Positions 23,276 to 35,423 of a DNA stretch of 64,000 nt are shown in pieces. Position 1 is the stretch's first letter. The number at the start of each line of letters is the position of its first letter. The DNA lies in the NCBI GenBank assembly GCA_036873135.1, contig JAPTYO010000001.1:40882774-40946773 (forward strand). The letters are read 5' to 3'. The notes beneath the pieces were generated by a model. The model ran no database searches. It was not told where the DNA came from and saw only the letters and a program-made list of their open reading frames with translations. The stretch is from Clarkia xantiana subsp. parviflora. Taxonomy: Eukaryota; Streptophyta; Magnoliopsida; Myrtales; Onagraceae. The translations under genes and the position numbers were made by a program.

Positions 23276-25965
23276 AGTGTTTTTTTAATAATAAGTTAGA
23301 TTTGTACTATTAGTTCCTTTACGCTATAGCAGAAACTAAAGCCTTAATTATGATGTGATCACAAAACTCTTTATGAAATATTTGGTACCATAAAGTAAGT
23401 AAACTTGGATTAGATATAGTCATATATATCCAAATTATAAGATACATATATAGATGCTAGTTGAGGTTCACGAGTTAATGCTGCATTGAAATCCTTATAA
23501 ATGTATGTTCCCTTATACGAAGGATGAACAGAACCGCAAGTCGGTGGGAGAGCAGTAATAGTATGCACATCAGATTCCCACTTTCCCACAGTTTTATCGT
23601 TATAATTTTAATACATACTACTTACCAAATATGTATTTAACAAACTAATATTTGATAAAATTTATATTGACTATTTGTAATATGTTGAAACAATATTTTT
23701 AAATAAAATATCAGTCTAAAATTTGAAAAAGTAAACGAAAGACTGAAAATTTTGAACCATAAAATACAATTGTGCAATTTCACAAATAAATTTTAGATGC
23801 CCGTACCACATGCTACCTTTGGTCGTCGGATCCGTGTCAAGCGTCTGTTCTTCAACAGATATGGCTTCGATTACTACCGACGATATCTCGCCGGAGATAG
23901 AGATGGCTCTGCCACTGAGACTGTCAGCTGACCGTATCGCCTGGTATCTTCGTTCGCTGGCTCCGCGTCAAGCGTCTATTAAAAATCAGCGAAATTTTAA
24001 TTTCGATTAATTACATACATTGAATCTTGAACGGTCCGAAATTTTAATTGCGATTAATTGCATACATTGAATCTTGAACAGTTCGAAATCAGCGAAATTT
24101 TAAATGCGATTAATTGCAACTTAAAAATTCTCAGCTCCCTAGTGCAGTCAATGCTATGGAGTTAATGACTAAAAACTATTAGCTCAATTGTCATAAATGC
24201 ACCGATTAACGTAAAAAAAATCATCAACTCCACATTCACTCTGTTATTATCTTTCCTTCAGAATTTATAATATATATATACAGATTCTTTATATTTAATA
24301 GATTTAAAGAAAAAATTCACAAAATTAATTACAATAATTACGCGTGTTAGTAAATTAATAAGGCATGATTTGAGATTTAAAAAATAATAATGGAATAAGT
24401 AATGTGAATCTAAAAGTCACATGGTTCAATGATCGCATTATTTTTGCATGTTATTCTAAAATAGTATACTCGTATTTTAATTACTAAATATATATATATA
24501 TATAATTGAAAATTTAAACCTTATTTAAAAATTTATATCAAAATATATGTATTTTTTATAATTTAATTACGTTGTACATTTTGTTGGAAAAAATTTTTAT
24601 TGTTAATTTTAGCATTTATTGATTACCTAATATTGATGTTAATATAGTAAGAATATATGTGTTTTATTATTAATTTATTATATTAATGTATATAAATTAG
24701 AAATATATGATAGAATGCTCTCCATTTCTATTTTTACATGGAGAACTCGTTTGTAAATTAGATTTTTTAATAAAAAATATAATTTTTTAACAGTATTAAA
24801 AATTATATAATATAACATATTTTAATTAAAAATACAAATTTATAGATATTAACATGATATAATATATTTAGTGATTTAAAGTTTACTAATGCATTTTATA
24901 GCTCATGAATCTTTAGTAGAATATTTAAATTAAAAGTAAATAAAAATATATATATGAGTACTACATAATATAAAGAAATATAATTCATCTACATTAAATT
25001 AGATAACGAAACACAACGAAACGGGTAATTTTGAGTGTTAAAATCATTAACAGGTCCCCTAGTCCTAAATTCGTATTATTGTGTGACGTGGTACAAACAC
25101 TGACTCTAAACACACATCATATAAATTCATGTTGTTAAATAATATTATGTAATTTAAATGTTTATAAATATACACAATTGTTTACTTTTATTTGGTATAA
25201 TATTATATAATCTTGAGTGTTGTAATTTAAAAAAAAAATCCATTTTTTACCGTAATTTTATATACAGATAGTTATTTTTATGTTAAACTAGAGGTGAATA
25301 TATTTTCAGTTATATATTATATCATATGTTTCTAACTTACATAAGTTTCTATAGCAAATTAATCAAAAATAAGATATATATATTTTTTTTTAATATTTAT
25401 TAATGTAAAAAGAAGTTTCGCACAAAACAAGAGTCAATAACATAAAATTTCATTAAAATAAATTTTCCCACAACACGCGAGTCATTGAATTAGAATGACA
25501 TGTTTATGATATTTTATAATGCATTTTTAAATTTAGAAACTATCAAGTATTCCGGCTGAAAAATAGTACAGTTTTTTATTAATAATTTATAAAATTGATC
25601 TTAGAACATTATATTCACCGTTTTCGTTCCTTGTCATCTGACTTACTCGAACATACAACAACATAACTTCGTTACACATTTGGTTCCTCCTAGAATGAGA
25701 GGCTCAATTTTGTACGTTTAACGATGCTAGAGGAGTCTGCAAACCTTGTTTGATTACGATTCTTTGTCCTTAGTTTACTCTTGGGGTGGTGATCGTCCGG
25801 TCTACCATTAAATTCCCTTTTCTATATTTTAAAAAAAAACTCTATGCTAATTGTTAATAGCAAAAGGGAAAATGTTTTTTCTTTAAAAAAAAATTGGAAC
25901 AACACTTAATTCGTGAGTACCCCGAAAATTATTAAAATTAAAAGGCCAAAGAAGGAACTAGAAAC
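23276..25965. other. AT-rich intergenic stretch with a short tandem repeat (23985-24105)
   Basis: At 23985-24105 a ~55-bp unit (CGAAATTTTAAT, TGCGATTAATTGCATACATT, GAATCTTGAAC) occurs about 2.5 times. A GC-richer patch at 23800-24000 has a 66-codon open frame beginning MLPLVVGS that I do not recognise. From 24130 to 25965 there is only very AT-rich sequence without a gene. Confidence 0.5.
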
Positions 25966-26453
25966 TAGGTATGTCAAAACGGGTTAACCCGTAACCTGTG
26001 TGTCAGCAACCAGTCGACCTGAATCCGATCCGATTTTCAGAACGGATCACCCGACCTTTCGGGTTAATGGGTCAACCCGGGTCGACCCGTAACTCATCCC
26101 TAACGATTAGGGAATTAACCAACTAGGGAACGTATTCACAGACTTAACAATCTAAACTCTAATTCTAAGTAGAATAGGATTCACCGGATTGAGAGTGTAA
26201 CGTGCTTTGCTTTTATTTCTACTTGTTAATATTTTATTATACATATTATATATTCCATTGTTAATATTTTATTATACATATTAAATATTTCAGCCGGGTC
26301 GAGTTCGGCCCAATATTAGGACCCGAACCCAACCAGTTTTCATACGGGTCAATTTCGGGTTGACCTGAATACTAAACTCCTGAATCCGAACCCGACCTGT
26401 ATCCGGGTCAATTTCGAGTCCGTTTCGGGCCGGGTGAATAATTGACAGGCCTA
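25966..26453. mobile_element. hAT-type MITE, 488 bp, upstream of HSP90
   Basis: It starts TAGGTATGTCAAAACGGGTT and ends CGGGTGAATAATTGACAGGCCTA; the ends are imperfectly inverted (TAGG..TGTCAA). Flanks are CTAGAAAC (25958-25965) and CTAGAAAT (26454-26461), an 8-bp duplication with one change. Subterminal CGGGTCAACCCG-type words repeat. No coding capacity. Confidence 0.8.
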
Positions 26454-26713
26454 CTAGAAATCAGTGTTATCAGAACCGGACCAGGTATCAAACCGGTAAA
26501 GGAACCGGTTCCCGGTTCGACCCCGGTCCGACCGTGGTTCCCTATAGTTAGTATAAAGTTAATTATTTTTATGAGATAAATATACCACTCATTAAAAGGC
26601 CCATACATACAAAAGAAAAAATGGACAAGCCCACTTGTCCAGGCAATCGTGAGGATGAATGCTTCTAAGAAGAGAGTCTGTAATTTACTGCTAGAAACCC
26701 TAGGCAACTCCCT

Positions 26714-26722
26714 TATATAAAT
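26714..26722 (+). promoter_or_regulatory. TATA box of the HSP90 gene
   Basis: TATATAAAT lies 110 bp before the ATG, a normal distance for a plant promoter with a short leader. Upstream at 26656-26671, GAATGCTTCTAAGAAG contains alternating GAA/TTC/GAA blocks, but with 3-bp instead of 2-bp spacing, so a working heat-shock element is uncertain. Confidence 0.6.
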
Positions 26723-26831
26723 GTGTCTCTCACTTCGCAACCTCCCTCTGGTCTATTTCTGCTGAAACCCTAATAGCGAGATCTCTTCTCCTTCCATCGT
26801 AGCATCCTCCTTGTTCCAGCATCGATCAGCG

Positions 26832-29502
26832 ATGGCGGAAGCTGAGACGTTTGCCTTCCAGGCCGAGATCAATCAGCTTCTCAGTTTGATCATCAACACC
26901 TTCTACAGCAACAAGGAGATCTTTCTTCGTGAGCTAATTAGTAACTCCTCCGATGTAAGTCTGCAATACCTATATTACTCTCTGTTTTAGCTGTGAAGGG
27001 CCTATTACTGATGTGGATCTGTGGGGAGATGAGGCCTTTGACTATTTGATTGCTACTGCTTAGATTTTACTTGAACATGTACTGGATTTGGTTGTATGGA
27101 TTGTTTTAGCTTGTTGTAGTTTGGCAAAAAGAGCTTCTTGTAGAGATTTAAGTAATGTTTGGATCATTGTAACCTAGGCTACGGATGGCATGACTTTTTT
27201 TTTGTATCTGCTTAGTTTATAAATCGTATGGATATAAAATGGTTGTATTTAATGACTTTGGCCCTTTACTAAAGTTTCTTATAGTGATTTCTCTGCAAAT
27301 TCAGCATTTGCACGTATATTTATGCTTCTTTTAAGTTATTGTATTGTATGAATACCTAAAGTCACGACTTAAATGGCTAGCATTGTCTAAGCGTAAAGAC
27401 AAGATTTTTAGCCGTGAAGTGACTAATTGTGCATGGTTTTCTTCTATTAGGCTCTTGACAAGATTCGTTTCGAGTCTTTGACCGACAAGAGCAAGCTTGA
27501 GGCTCAGCCAGAGCTGTTTATCCACATCATCCCTGACAAATCGAACAACTCGCTCACCATCATCGATAGTGGAATTGGAATGACTAAAGCTGGTATATTT
27601 GAATAATTTAAACCTCTGATGTTGCTTTAATTCATAATAATTTACTCATTTAACACTTTTTTTTTTTCAGATTTGGTGAATAACCTGGGTACCATTGCAA
27701 GGTCCGGAACCAAGGAATTCATGGAAGCCCTCTCTGCAGGTGCTGATGTTAGCATGATTGGGCAGTTTGGTGTTGGGTTTTACTCAGCCTACCTTGTAGC
27801 TGAGAAAGTTATTGTCACCACCAAGCACAATGACGATGAGCAGTACATCTGGGAGTCTCAAGCCGGAGGATCCTTCACTGTGGCAAGGGACACCTCTGGT
27901 GAGCCTCTTGGAAGGGGAACTAAGATGACCCTTTACCTCAAAGAGGACCAACTTGAGTACCTAGAGGAGCGCCGGCTTAAGGATCTGATCAAGAAGCACT
28001 CGGAGTTCATCAGCTACCCAATCTCCCTCTGGGTTGAGAAGACCACTGAGAAAGAGATCTCGGATGATGAAGACGATGAGGAGAAGAAGGATGAGGAAGG
28101 AAAGGTGGAGGAAGTTGATGAGGAGAAGGAAAAAGAGAAGAAAAAGAAGAAGATCAAGGAGGTGTCTCACGAGTGGGACCTTGTGAACAAGCAGAAACCC
28201 ATTTGGATGAGGAAGCCCGAGGAGATCACCAAGGAGGAATACGCGGCTTTCTACAAAAGCCTCACAAATGACTGGGAAGAACACTTGGCGGTGAAACATT
28301 TCTCGGTGGAGGGTCAGCTCGAGTTCAAAGCTGTCCTCTTTGTGCCCAAGAGGGCTCCTTTCGACCTCTTTGACAACAAGAAGAAGGCCAACAACATTAA
28401 GCTGTATGTGCGACGTGTGTTCATCATGGACAACTGTGAGGAACTCATCCCTGAGTACCTCAGCTTTGTTAAGGGTATTGTTGACTCTGAGGATCTCCCC
28501 CTCAACATCTCCAGAGAAATGCTTCAGCAGAACAAGATCCTCAAGGTCATCCGGAAGAACTTGGTGAAGAAGTGCATCGACCTCTTCACCGAGATTGCAG
28601 AGAACAAGGAGGACTACAGCAAGTTCTACGAGGCCTTTTCCAAGAATTTGAAGCTCGGAATCCATGAAGATTCCCAGAACCGAACCAAGATTGCTGATTT
28701 GCTGCGATATCACTCCACCAAGAGTGGCGAGGAGTTGACGAGCCTGAAAGACTACGTTACCCGGATGAAGGAGGGACAGAATGACATCTTCTACATCACC
28801 GGTGAGAGCAAGAAGGCAGTTGAAAACTCGCCCTTCCTCGAAAAGCTCAAGAAGAAGGGATACGAGGTGCTGTACATGGTGGACGCCATTGACGAGTACG
28901 CAATCGGCCAGCTCAAGGAATACGACGGGAAGAAGCTCGTGTCTGCAACGAAAGAGGGTCTGAAGCTCGACGAATCCGAGGATGAGAAAAAGAAGCAGGA
29001 TGAGCTCAAGGAGAAATTCGAGAGCCTCTGCAAGGTGATAAAGGATGTATTGGGCGACCGGGTTGAAAAGGTTGTCGTGTCTGACCGTGTGGTCGACTCG
29101 CCTTGCTGTCTCGTGACCGGAGAGTACGGATGGACAGCCAACATGGAGAGGATCATGAAGGCCCAGGCTCTGAGGGACAGCAGCATGGCTGGGTACATGT
29201 CTTCGAAGAAGACGATGGAGATAAACCCCGAGAACCCAATCATGGAGGAGCTGAGGAAACGCGCCGATGCTGACAAGAACGACAAGTCGGTCAAGGATCT
29301 TGTTCTTCTGCTGTTTGAGACCTCACTCCTCACATCTGGGTTCAGCCTCGATGACCCCAACACTTTCGGCAATCGTATTCACAGGATGTTGAAGCTTGGT
29401 CTGAGCATTGATGAGGATGATGCAGCAGGTGAGGTTGATGCAGAGATGCCTCCATTGGAGGAAGCTGATGCAGAGGGTTCCAAGATGGAGGAGGTGGACT
29501 AA
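26832..29502 (+). CDS. HSP90: Cytosolic heat shock protein 90 (HSP90/HSP81 type)
   Basis: A complete gene of exons 26832-26954, 27451-27592 and 27671-29502, with two GT-AG introns as in Arabidopsis cytosolic HSP90.2-90.4, giving 698 residues. This dimeric ATP-dependent chaperone matures kinases, receptors and immune NLR proteins. Seen: GHKL ATPase with [11 protein letters not shown] (Glu34, the catalytic position), IDSGIGM (Asp80), LGTIARSGT and [14 protein letters not shown] (119-132). An acidic/basic charged linker follows (about 215-250), then the middle domain and the C-terminal dimerisation domain. The end is MEEVD, the TPR-cochaperone dock that marks the cytosolic form. No signal or retention peptide. 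Start: the first ATG of the leader, giving [17 protein letters not shown]. The sequence looks fully intact. Confidence 0.98.
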
Positions 29503-29988
29503 TTTCTCATCAATTCCGAACTCTTTTCCTTTTCCACAACTACTGGTTATGTTAGTTTTAGTATGTTTCTCTTTTGAGTGTTTGAGATTTTTATTTTCAG
29601 TTTTATTAAGGATTTCACTACTTTACAGCATTCTGTTTTTTTTTTTTTTTTTTTTTTTTCATTCATGAAAAATCTACTTTTTATTATATTTTTAAATTAT
29701 TTTGCCTAAAACTATCTAATGATTTCTTATAAATTTATAATTTTTTTTTTGCTATTTTTACAAAATAAAATAAGGAATATAACTTAAAAATAAAACTATG
29801 GAGAAACAATGATGGAATTTTCAATTAGAAATTTATATTCGTAAACCACCTGTAACTTATTTTATTTTTTTTAATAGTAAAAAATCATAAAATATTTATA
29901 ATAATTTGATGCGTAAAAATTGTAAAAACACAAACAAAAATGCATTTTTATTAAAATGAAAACTAATATTTGAGGTTATATATTTACG
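29503..29988. other. HSP90 3' flank
   Basis: Contains a T run of about 22 bases at 29638-29659 followed by AT-rich sequence. No gene seen. Confidence 0.5.
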
Positions 29989-30656
29989 TAGGGGTGTGAG
30001 CTTGGAACAAACGTTCGAGATTTTTCAAGAAAATGTCCCTAACTCTAGTTTTCAGGATTTTCTACAGGTGTCCTAGCCCTAAGTTAAACGTCTGAAAAAT
30101 TCCTTACTTGGTCGGGACTTTTCAAATTCGGGAAGGGTTAGAGACAACCATAGTTTTCAACTTTAATTTTCAACTCAAAATACAAATTCAAGTTCAAGTT
30201 TTCATCAAATTCACGAACACATACATTGAATTCACGAACACATACATCGAATTCATGATCACATAGATCAAGTTCGCAAACAAATTAATTAAGTTCGCAT
30301 AAGTATATTAAGTTCTACAATACTAACACTAACATTCAAGCTCAACGCAGCTCCAAATCAACTCCAAGTCAATTCCAAATCAACTCCAAATCAACTCCAA
30401 ATCAACTACGTTAGTTACTTACTAATTATGTATTATTTTATATTCATTTAGTTTAAGTATAATTAGATTATTTAAGTTGTAAATTCTTGAATTAGGGTAA
30501 ATAATAGGGACATTCGGAATTTTCGGGATTTTCGGGACTTTTTGAATAAAGCCCTAGCTCTATCCCTAGCCCTAGTTGGGAGTAAAAGTCCCTCCCATAC
30601 GGGCTAATGCGGATTTTTCGGGAATTCGGGTTTGTCGGGATTTTTGCTCCGCCCTA
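29989..30656. mobile_element. hAT-type non-autonomous element, 668 bp
   Basis: The ends TAGGGGTGTGAGC and GCTCCGCCCTA are imperfect inverted repeats. Flanks TATTTACG (29981-29988) and TATTTATG (30657-30664) form an 8-bp duplication with one change. Inside, CCCTAGCCCTA-type words and (T)TTTCGGGA repeats occur near both ends, as in other plant hAT MITEs. Confidence 0.75.
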
Positions 30657-30663
30657 TATTTAT

Positions 30664-31551
30664 GAGTGAATTCCCAAAATAGGTTCATTTGTCATACTTA
30701 TTCCCAAACTAGGCTTCTTCAGAAACTAATTCCCAAACTAGGTTTCTATTTTTTTTTTAATCAATTATATTTTTTACTTTATATCTCAAAGTTTATTGTT
30801 ACAATTGACCTTAATCGAAATAATACAAGAAATATATTAGAAAAATTGAAAAAATAAGGTTACTATATGTAAAAGCTAAAAGCTATAAACTAAAAAAATA
30901 ATAAATTATTAATTGTGAAAAAAATAAAAATAAATTATGCTAAAGATATAAATTATTAAAAATGTGATATAAAATGTAAAGAAACTAAATACTCGTGATT
31001 TTTTTAAGTATGAAAATATAAAAATAAAAGCGTACATAAACTCTAAGTAAAACTTGTTAAATTACTAAAATTAGTGAACGAAAAAAATATATAAACTAAA
31101 TTAAATTTGAAAAATCAATAAAATGAATTTAATGATGAATTTCAATTTGTATATTTTTTTTTTCATACTCTTGATGAATAGTTTTTATATCATTATATGT
31201 TGTTTTTTTGCCAATATAAAGTTGTTTAAAAATTATTTATTTTTTATATGTAAATTTTTTCACATATTTTTAAGAATTAAAAGCTACAAATAATGTGTTT
31301 TTATTTTTTAATGTGTATTTCTTTCATTTCATTAATTATTTTTTATTTCCATTTTTTTTTCATATATTTAATCTTTTTTTTGTATTATATTTTGATTGAG
31401 GGTTCATTTGTAACATAATGTAAACTTTAGGATGCAAAATAAATAATTTATAGTATTAAAAATATGAAAATACCTATTTTGGGAATTAGTTTCTGAACAA
31501 GCCTAGTTTGAAAATTAGTTTCGAAAAGTAACCTAGTTTGGAAATTCACTC
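30664..31551. mobile_element. Mutator-like MITE with ~80-bp inverted ends, 888 bp
   Basis: The left end GAGTGAATTCCCAAAATAGG, then CCCAAACTAGGC and AGAAACTAATTCCCAAA, faces the right end with GGGAATTAGTTTCTGAA, CCTAGTTTG and GGAAATTCACTC. Flanks TATATTTAT (30655-30663) and TAGATTTAT (31552-31560) are a 9-bp duplication with one mismatch, the Mutator signature. The interior is AT-rich with no transposase. Confidence 0.78.
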
Positions 31552-31948
31552 TAGATTTATATATAAAAATCATTTCATTTAAAAAATGTATATCATTTTT
31601 TTATTAAAAAATAAATAAATAAGAGACTATATGTCCCTCATTCATGCAGCTATTTTGTTATATATCTTTATACCAATATAAAATGTGAATGTTGTCCTCA
31701 CCCCCAATAGGCACCTTTTCAATATTTTTAATTTTATTATTATTATTATTATATATATAATATTTAGTTCTCATAATTTTAAAAATTTGATAATTTAGTC
31801 TTTATTATCTTTGAGACCCATATATTTATCTTTACTATTACTTAAAAATCATTTCGTTAAATTTTGTTATTTTTATTTTTAAGTTCGCTTAATTGAGATG
31901 TCGTTGTAGTTATTATTAAATTTCCAATCCAATAAACTTATCAATTAG

Positions 31949-32164
31949 GGATGCATATCTCCTGTCTCACTCTTCTTGTTCTAGATCGTGTCTCATCATT
32001 AAGATTTTGACACGTGTGTAATTAATTTTGTGGTTTTTTTCTTCTCTAAAACCCTACTTAGATTTGTGAAACCTAGAAGGAAAATTAAATTTAAGGACAC
32101 GTGTCAAAATCTAAATGGTGAGGCACAATCTGGGGCATGAAGAGTGGGCAGGAGATCTGAATCC
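31949..32164. mobile_element. Mutator-like MITE, 216 bp
   Basis: It is flanked by a perfect 9-bp duplication ATCAATTAG (31940-31948 and 32165-32173). The halves are complementary: CATATCTCCTG, GACACGTGT on the left; GACACGTGTCAAAATCTAAA, CAGGAGATCTG on the right. Each half contains an ACGTGT word (G-box-like core CACGTG). Confidence 0.82.
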
Positions 32165-32173
32165 ATCAATTAG

Positions 32174-34780
32174 AGTCATCCTTAACATATGATATGCATT
32201 CAATATGTGCAAATGCCGGGTGCATGCATTGTTTCATTTACCATATCACAGATTTTGGGATGTTCCGCCCTTTGACATTTTTGTATCGCATAAATCAGTC
32301 ACTTGCCAACTCATATAACCTATCAAAATATGGATCAACCGCAGTTCCTGAAGTTTGACTAAAATTTTCATTAGTTAAATTGCATTAATTTTTTTGCTAA
32401 TTCACTTAACTTACATGTTACATTAATTATCATTAACTTCTTAATGCAATATACCTATAAATTCGAGTCACCCCTAAATTATTATATGTATTCAACTCGT
32501 GTACACTTAGAGTACATGTTGAGATTTTTTTTTGTATATGTGTCAACAAAGGTTCTTGAATTTTGACCTTTTACGGATAACATGTTACTCATCGTCCATC
32601 ATTTAAGGTCTCGAACTATTAATTTAGTTCTTCCATTTGTCAATTTAATCAAATTGTGTACAACCTAATTAGTATTTAAATAAATAATTGATGTAAAGTC
32701 AAGTATAAACTTTTGATTTTAATGAATTGAATTTTCCTTTGGCGTTAAATCAATTTTTGTTGGTATTATGCTATAAAATTGCATGGAACGTGTACAGTTA
32801 CGTTTGTATAGGTCAAACTGTTCCACTAATGAATCTAAGTGGTTAAGTACGGGTTTACATTCTTCACTCCTCAAGTTGATGAGTTGGATACAACTTTGTC
32901 GTTAATAACCCACGTCATACGCGATGTAACTCATTATTAGTTCTAACTGTAAATATATATACATGTAAAGCTAATTTAGTACCGTAATGGAAAACAATAG
33001 TTAATTTTGTATCATCTTTCTATTTTTTCGTTGTGAATTACATTGTGTCGTTCTTTTTTTCTCCCAGCCCTTCAAGTTGCCCATGTATTAATTAAATATC
33101 ATCATATTAGAAAGCTTTAGATAAATTATATATCTTGAAATATAGACGACCGATACGCGTGCAACGCACGCGTTAATAACTAGTACATATAAATATATAT
33201 ACATGCAAAATATATAATAGGAAATGAACCCAATGTTTACACTATTACCTATAAGATATATTTTCTAAACTTATCACTTTTAACACTAATTTGAGGTTTT
33301 GTTAGTGTGTTATGTTGATTATGGTGATATTTCTTAGTTTAATTGTTAAATTATTTATCAATTAGTTACATGACATTCTCGATTATATATTGTTTGGACT
33401 TTATCTTCCATTAGTTTATTGTTAATTCACAGTAGATAAATTAAAATTTAGTTATATTTTGATTCCATCTTCTTAAGCATGTCCCGTTAATGATTATTAA
33501 AATTTCACTTTCGATCGGTTTCTATGGAATCAAGCATATTTTTAAGTGTCGATTATAATGCTATTATGGATCGATTTCAAAATATGAAAACTTGTAGAAG
33601 ACAATTGTAATGCATATTTTTAATGTGTTTTTCTTATGGAATAGTAATACGTACTCTACTTAATTATATATAGAGAGTATGACTTGTTAAATTTCAATGT
33701 TTTTTTATAGTTATTGGTGAACCCTCATTATTTAATTCCTAGCTCCGCTACTGATGGTCACATTGACGAATATGAGTAACGAATATACTATATTGACCCG
33801 TTCCAAATATTATTTGCTACTTAAAACATTTTTGCCATAATTCTATGTCTATGTATTATCTATTTTGCAAATAAATATGTTGTAAGCTATAGATTTTGTT
33901 TTAAATCTCTATTGCTAAGTACTTTTCTTACATGGTAGCGTGTTGCCTGTTGGATCGAGAAGAAACGACTATGCATGTTCCCAAATCAATTGATTGGTGG
34001 CTAACCTCTCTTATCCTTGGATTAATACCAAATATTTATGCTCATTTTAAAATATTTTAATTTAATTTGCATAATGCTTTATAGACTAAGACCACTTGAT
34101 ATGAATAAGGTTTGAAGTTGATTGCTTATAAAATTGATTTTGTGTTATCATAGGCAAACCCAACTTCAAATACTGCAAAAGAACTGAGATTTTAATATTA
34201 GTATTTCTAGTGGCAAAAAATTGCATTAAAAAAACACTTTGTGTTATTAAGTATTGAATTCCTTACTTTGTGTAAATGTGAAATTTATTAAGATTCTATC
34301 TTCTGCAACTGCCATCCGTTTCGTTAATGAGGTTTTTGGCGGGCAGTGAACTATTAATAACCGTCATTGTCCATTGATGATCCATCCATCCAATTGAATA
34401 CTAAGGTGTTTGTAATAAATTTGAAGTGATGAACAACTGTAAGTACACAGGCGGCATCTTAAATGCCCCCCCCTTTAAATTCAACATTAATTTCTTGCCT
34501 TAATTAAGTCACCAGTACATCAACAGTCTCTTTTGCTCCCTACTAACTTATCTCTATAGTTTTTGGTACAATTGAAATTAGAAAGAGAAACTTCTCAATA
34601 CTAAAATGATCCCCACTCATATTAATTAAATCAACTCATAAGATCTAAAACTAAAACGTTGATTATGAATATATTTTTCATTTTCAAAACTCATTCAGAA
34701 TTCAGAATTTGAACCCTGTAAATTACTTTATTGGTTTATGATAAAAATATAATATTGAATTTTTGTTAAGGATAATTCTA
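32174..34780. other. Non-coding stretch containing a Helitron 3' end
   Basis: No gene is recognised. Apart from the Helitron terminus at 33150-33183, it is plain AT-rich sequence. Confidence 0.5.
33150..33183 (+). mobile_element. Helitron 3' terminus (hairpin + CTAG)
   Basis: The palindrome ACGCGTGC-AAC-GCACGCGT (33155-33173) is followed after 6 bp by CTAG and then T. A GC-rich hairpin just before a CTRR end inserted next to T is the Helitron 3' signature. The element would extend to the left; its 5' TC end was not located. Confidence 0.7.
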
Positions 34781-35262
34781 AGGTTTAATATTCAAATTGC
34801 TACTCAAACTTTAATTAATTTACAAATTGCTACCTAAATTTTAATTTTTTTAAATTGAATACCCAAACTTCCAATTTCAAAACAAATTACTTCCTCTATT
34901 TCTATTTTCGTCGTATGTACTCAAGATGAATTTAATGATAAATTGATAGTATTTCAATAGAATTTTAATTGGATGCTCAACTGGAAAGCACCATTCGAAT
35001 TTGGCAGAAGTCCAATTGAACATCCAATTGAAGGTATTTTGTTGTGATACTTTCAATTTTTGTTTGAATCCTTCTTGGTATACATGTAAAAACCCAAGTG
35101 GCTAAAATATGCTCATTTTCTGTCCAATTTTACGAAAATTAAAATAGAGGTAGCAATTTGCTCTGAAATTAAAAATCCGCGTATCCAGTCTTTAAAAATT
35201 AAAGTTTAGTTAGTGACTTATACATTGGTTAAAGTTCGTGTAGTAATTTGGTTATTAACCCT
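34781..35262. mobile_element. MITE of the AAATTGCTAC family, 482 bp
   Basis: The left end AGGTTTAATATTCAAATTGC faces the right end GTAGTAATTTGGTTATTAACCCT. AATTCTA occurs on both sides (34774-34780 and 35263-35269), a probable 7-bp target duplication. The internal words CAATTGAACATCC and TACATGTAAAA are shared with the copies at 18355 and 49130/60201. This is the best-preserved copy in the window. Confidence 0.75.
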
Positions 35263-35423
35263 AATTCTAAGTACATTTTGAACTACAAAAGGCCGAAATA
35301 AATAGTATACTTGCTCCACATTTAGAATAATCTCTGCAAGAACTTATTCAGCTAAATGTTAAAACTTAACATCCTGGTTAACAATCTAGTAAAAGGCCCC
35401 TACTCTTGAATCTTTACCTCTTC

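Noticed and set aside
26656..26671. Perfect heat-shock element upstream of HSP90
   Set aside because: The GAA/TTC blocks are present but spaced by 3 instead of 2 bp, so I report it only as uncertain.
27961..28713. 250-codon open frame on the minus strand inside the HSP90 coding exon
   Set aside because: It is the exact complement of HSP90 codons. It is Leu-rich because the sense strand is rich in GAG/AAG codons. No independent signals.
28791..29372. 193-codon minus-strand frame, Ser-rich, in HSP90
   Set aside because: A shadow of the C-terminal HSP90 coding sequence.
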